This document shows positions 61,201 through 64,000 of a stretch of DNA of 64,000 nucleotides, one piece after another. The notes under the pieces are model-generated. The model did not search any database. It had not been told where the DNA came from and saw only the letters and a list, made by a program, of their open reading frames with translations. Origin of the DNA: Cenococcum geophilum 1.58 (lineage: Eukaryota > Ascomycota > Dothideomycetes > Gloniales > Gloniaceae); the NCBI GenBank assembly GCA_001692895.1, contig KV748210.1:1364001-1428000 (forward strand), given 5' to 3'. Position 1 is the first letter of the stretch; each line of letters opens with the position of its first letter. Both the position numbers and the translations under genes were made by a program.

Positions 61201-62365
61201 ATATTATTATTCCTCTATACGTATATATCGTCTACTAGTCTTATACCTTTTACTATATAATAACTCTACCCACTTCTACAGTCTCTAACATAATAACCCT
61301 ATTTTCCGCAATTTATATAAGCTCCCTCTTTAAACCATTTCTCTTGCTATAGAGTCCGCCTAAATATCTTCTACTATTAAGATCCCTAATTTAGCCTCTA
61401 TTTCTTAGACCTTTAATTACTTAATCTTTATTCTCTAGGTTTCTATAGTTTACTCCCTCTCTTATAGGCTTCTTTGGTACTACTTAGGTTTATTAGCTCT
61501 ACGCCATACCATATTTTCTAACTTAGCTTTAGTTATTACGTGCTTTACGCCTTATATAACTATAGAACTCTATCTTAGCCTTTCTTAGCCTATTCCCTTT
61601 AGAAGATCCTATTATTAATCTTAATTACTTAATTTATTAATTCCCTTAGAGTATCCACATCTTCTATTAGAATAATTACGTCCTAAACTTTAGCCTTAAG
61701 TCCTTATTTATACTATGCTATAAGCGCCCTATTATTCTACTCTACTTATATTACTAGTGTCTAGAACTATATTATATACTTAATTGCTAAAGTTTATTAT
61801 ATAAGGTTTTAGAGTTTTCTTTTTACTATAGTTATTTCTTCCAGGTCTCTAAATATCTGCGTAAGCCGTTCTATAAATTCTTTCTAACTTAAGAATATAA
61901 ACCGTATATCCTAATTAGTGGTTATTATTCTATTTGCCTATATCTCTATAAGGTAAGATTTAAACCACTTAAGTACTTTTCCTAATAAGAATAGTCCTAC
62001 GTAGGCTATCCAATCTATAGGTGTAGGTAACTTTACTCCCTTCTATAAGACCTTAAAATACATCTACGTAAAAAATCCTTTAAGCTTTAACCTCTCTCCT
62101 ATAAATCTCTTAATTAATAGTAGCTTAATCTTTGCTACTCCTATCCCATTAAGTCTTTCTTCCAACACTATATTATTAGCTATTAGCTAGTTAACTATCT
62201 CCTATAGCTATCCGACCGTCATAGGTTGCTATAAGTTAGTATCTACTATACTGGTATTACCTCCTATCCTTAAAGTAGTTGCTGCCGTCGATGGCGTTAT
62301 AGTAGCTACTTTTAGTAGCATATTGCTTAACTTCTTATATTAATACTATAACTAGGTAGTAATTA

Positions 62366-62791
62366 TATAACGGAACCTTGTAGTAAGAACTACGATGGGC
62401 TTATTATTGGGCTAGGTATATAGGAAATATAAGTATAAAAGTTAACAACGTAATAATAACTGGTGGAGTGGTTGCCTAATAGATTAACTCTAATTATATT
62501 CTAAGAATTACTACAAAGAAGGAACTATCTAGGTAGGGACTAAGGGTCCTTAAATACACAGCCGTACTCCTATAAAATCCTCCTTGTACGTAATATACGT
62601 CTTATCTATATTAAACGTAGCGTTCCTTACGTTTAACACAGTCAACACGTTTAACTATTATGTGACTTACTTACCATTCTTTATTACATGGTTCTACGGG
62701 TTCTATCCTAGACTATGCCTAAATTAACTAACTAGCTTCTTCTGACTCTTCTCTAAGTAGTTATAATATTGTACTTAAAGCGTCCGTAACA
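62366..62791 (-). repeat. 5' LTR of nested chromovirus
   Basis: 426 bases; minus-strand TGTTACGGACGC to GGTTCCGTTATA, followed on the plus strand by the TATTA duplication at 62792-62796. Confidence 0.88.
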
Positions 62792-64000
62792 TATTACTAT
62801 TTAAGGCAAATTACGGATATAAGCTAAGAATATCGTTGTCACTATAATAAGTAAAGAAAACGAGTAGTACAGCTAAAGAGAGAATAAAGGATTTAATAAA
62901 TCTTTATATAGACCTTATAGAATTAGTAAAGAAAGTATAAGAAAGAATAAAAAAGTACTATAATACTAAGAGATCTAAGGGACTAGATCTTAAGAAGGGA
63001 GATAAAGTATGGCTACTATATAAAAATTTTAAAAGTTAATAACTAAGTAAGAAATTAGACTATATTAGACTAGGACCTTTTAAAATTATATAGAGGATTT
63101 CACTGGTTACGTTTAAGTTAAACCTACCAGCCAAAATGAAGATCTACCCTATACAGCATATTATAATGCTAGAGCCAGTATATAGGAATATTAAGCCACC
63201 GGTTTATAAAGCAAACACATATAGAGGATAGGAAGAAGACGAATAGTAAGTTTTAAGGATTATTAATTATAAGGACATTAACAACAAAATATAGTACGAG
63301 GTTAAATAGATAGGCTATACTAAGACTACCTAGGAGCTACTAGAGAATCTAAAAAATGTTATAGGAAAGGTATAGGAGTATTAGAAGAGATTAGGTTAGG
63401 CAGTATTAATAAAAAAGGATCACTAAAGAATAAGTTACCTAAGGGGGACCCAAGAAGAGCAGTTGCCGAACTACTTAAATCTATTTCCTTTTCTATTAGA
63501 GGAGAATCCGTTTTTTTATTACCTAGTTTCTATAGACCTTATTTTATAAGTTTCTACTCCTTAAAACGAACCTTCTTACGTACCTTCTTAAGACGGATTA
63601 GCTGAGCGGACGCCGCCAAACGAGACTTAAGAGCCCGTTGCTGAGCATCGGCAGCCTCCTGTTCAGCGTCCCAAGATCGGTATAATTTAGCAAGAGCAAC
63701 AGACAGTTTATTATCTAGCCGCGTAGCAGCAGATTAAATATAAGACCCTAAGATAAATTAATTAGGGAACTAGATAACTATTAAGAGTAATAGGTCGCGT
63801 ATATTTAGTATTAAAAGTAAAGCAAACGTCGCAAGACGAATAAATATTCGCTTTAGTACACTCTAAGTAAGAAGATGGTTGTTATAAAGATGGGTTCGCC
63901 AACGTAATATAAACTAACCCCTCTTTTAAATAGCGAGAATATAGAGACGGTATAATCTCACTAAGAGACAATATTGCAGCAATAGTGCGAGCACGACGAG
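62792..64000 (+). mobile_element. Chromovirus copy 2 (outer element), second segment
   Basis: Continues the outer element after the nested insertion: AAGGCAAATTACGGATATAA at about 62,803 is exactly what the nested copy has (reverse complement near 56,600) after the sequence that precedes 54,866. It encodes the integrase C-terminus and a chromodomain-like segment near 63,298-63,365 reading YEVK-stop-IGYTKTT-stop-ELLENLKNV, which places the family among the chromoviruses. Collinearity with the nested copy predicts about 510 more bases, including the 3' LTR, beyond the window. About 63,590-63,720 is less AT-rich than the rest. Confidence 0.8.

Larger units (their letters stand above)
54867..62791 (-). 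mobile_element. Ty3/gypsy chromovirus copy 3, full length, nested in copy 2
   Basis: A 7,925-base element on the minus strand with 426-base LTRs at both ends and a 5-base duplication TATTA on each side (54862-54866 and 62792-62796). Gag starts at 62321. The zinc knuckle near 61,270-61,310 keeps NCGK and RDC, better preserved than in copy 2. The protease lies near 59,270; RT shows YLNDIIIY at about 58,302-58,333 (one of two Asp kept); RNase H is about 57,540-57,800; integrase about 56,650-57,250; a chromodomain about 56,070-56,130. Stops are present throughout, so it is not active. It is the reference copy for reading the other two. Confidence 0.9.

Noticed and set aside
1..64000. CRISPR arrays, rRNA, operon-like clusters, secondary-metabolite genes
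   Set aside because: None seen; the genes are eukaryotic, intron-containing housekeeping types with individual promoters, and repeated sequences are LTRs, MITEs or RIP-mutated elements.

Overview
This window looks like a chromosome arm segment of a filamentous ascomycete (Pezizomycotina; Leotiomycetes-like is my guess, not shown). The reasons are short GT-AG introns of about 43-80 bases (one of 274), typical fungal gene families, and a strongly two-speed composition. Gene-bearing sequence of normal GC (about 10.75-45.79 kb) is flanked on both sides by very AT-rich blocks. Those blocks are made of LTR retrotransposons carrying the footprint of repeat-induced point mutation (RIP): transitions only, with CAG/CAA/TGG codons turned into stops.

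Left AT-rich block (1-10,746): a truncated copy of a Ty3/gypsy chromovirus (1-3,580, minus strand, 424-base 5' LTR) abuts a gag-protease fragment of a second element, then a gag-RT fragment of a third, then a gag plus probable LTR fragment of a fourth. All lie on the minus strand and all are dead.

Gene-bearing block (about 10.8-45.8 kb): a 152-base MITE; an unidentified Ser/Pro-rich protein gene (minus); a complete Ty1/copia element (13,281-18,773) with 245-base LTRs and a 5-base target duplication, sitting in the divergent promoter between that gene and an AIG2-like gamma-glutamylcyclotransferase gene (plus); a RIP-mutated pogo-type transposase fragment; an alpha/beta hydrolase (4 exons, minus); a second MITE of the same family; PIF1 helicase (minus); the three-RRM protein PUB1/TIA-1 (5 exons, minus); a probable Mediator Med2 subunit (plus); a protein with two F-box-like modules (minus); an Ams2/SPT21-type GATA factor (minus); Sm D2 (plus); dihydroxyacetone kinase (6 exons, minus); and the AMPK gamma subunit SNF4 (6 exons, minus). 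These are mostly housekeeping genes for RNA handling, transcription, genome stability and carbon metabolism. They do not form a functional cluster. Ams2/SMD2 and PUB1/Med2 are divergent pairs; SMD2/DAK1 is a convergent pair.

Right AT-rich block (45,790-64,000): a triple nest. A chromovirus with a 201-base LTR is interrupted at 48,661 by a second chromovirus (426-base LTR). That one is interrupted at 54,866 by a full-length 7,925-base copy of its own family in the opposite orientation, flanked by a 5-base TATTA duplication. The interrupted element resumes at 62,792 and runs off the window.

I did not find a convincing undescribed biochemical system. The most noteworthy signals are the self-nested retroelement with readable boundaries, the MITE family, the almost unmutated LTRs of the copia element, and the GATA finger with an extended loop split by a 54-base in-frame intron. 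Intron positions were placed by eye and checked only for frame.
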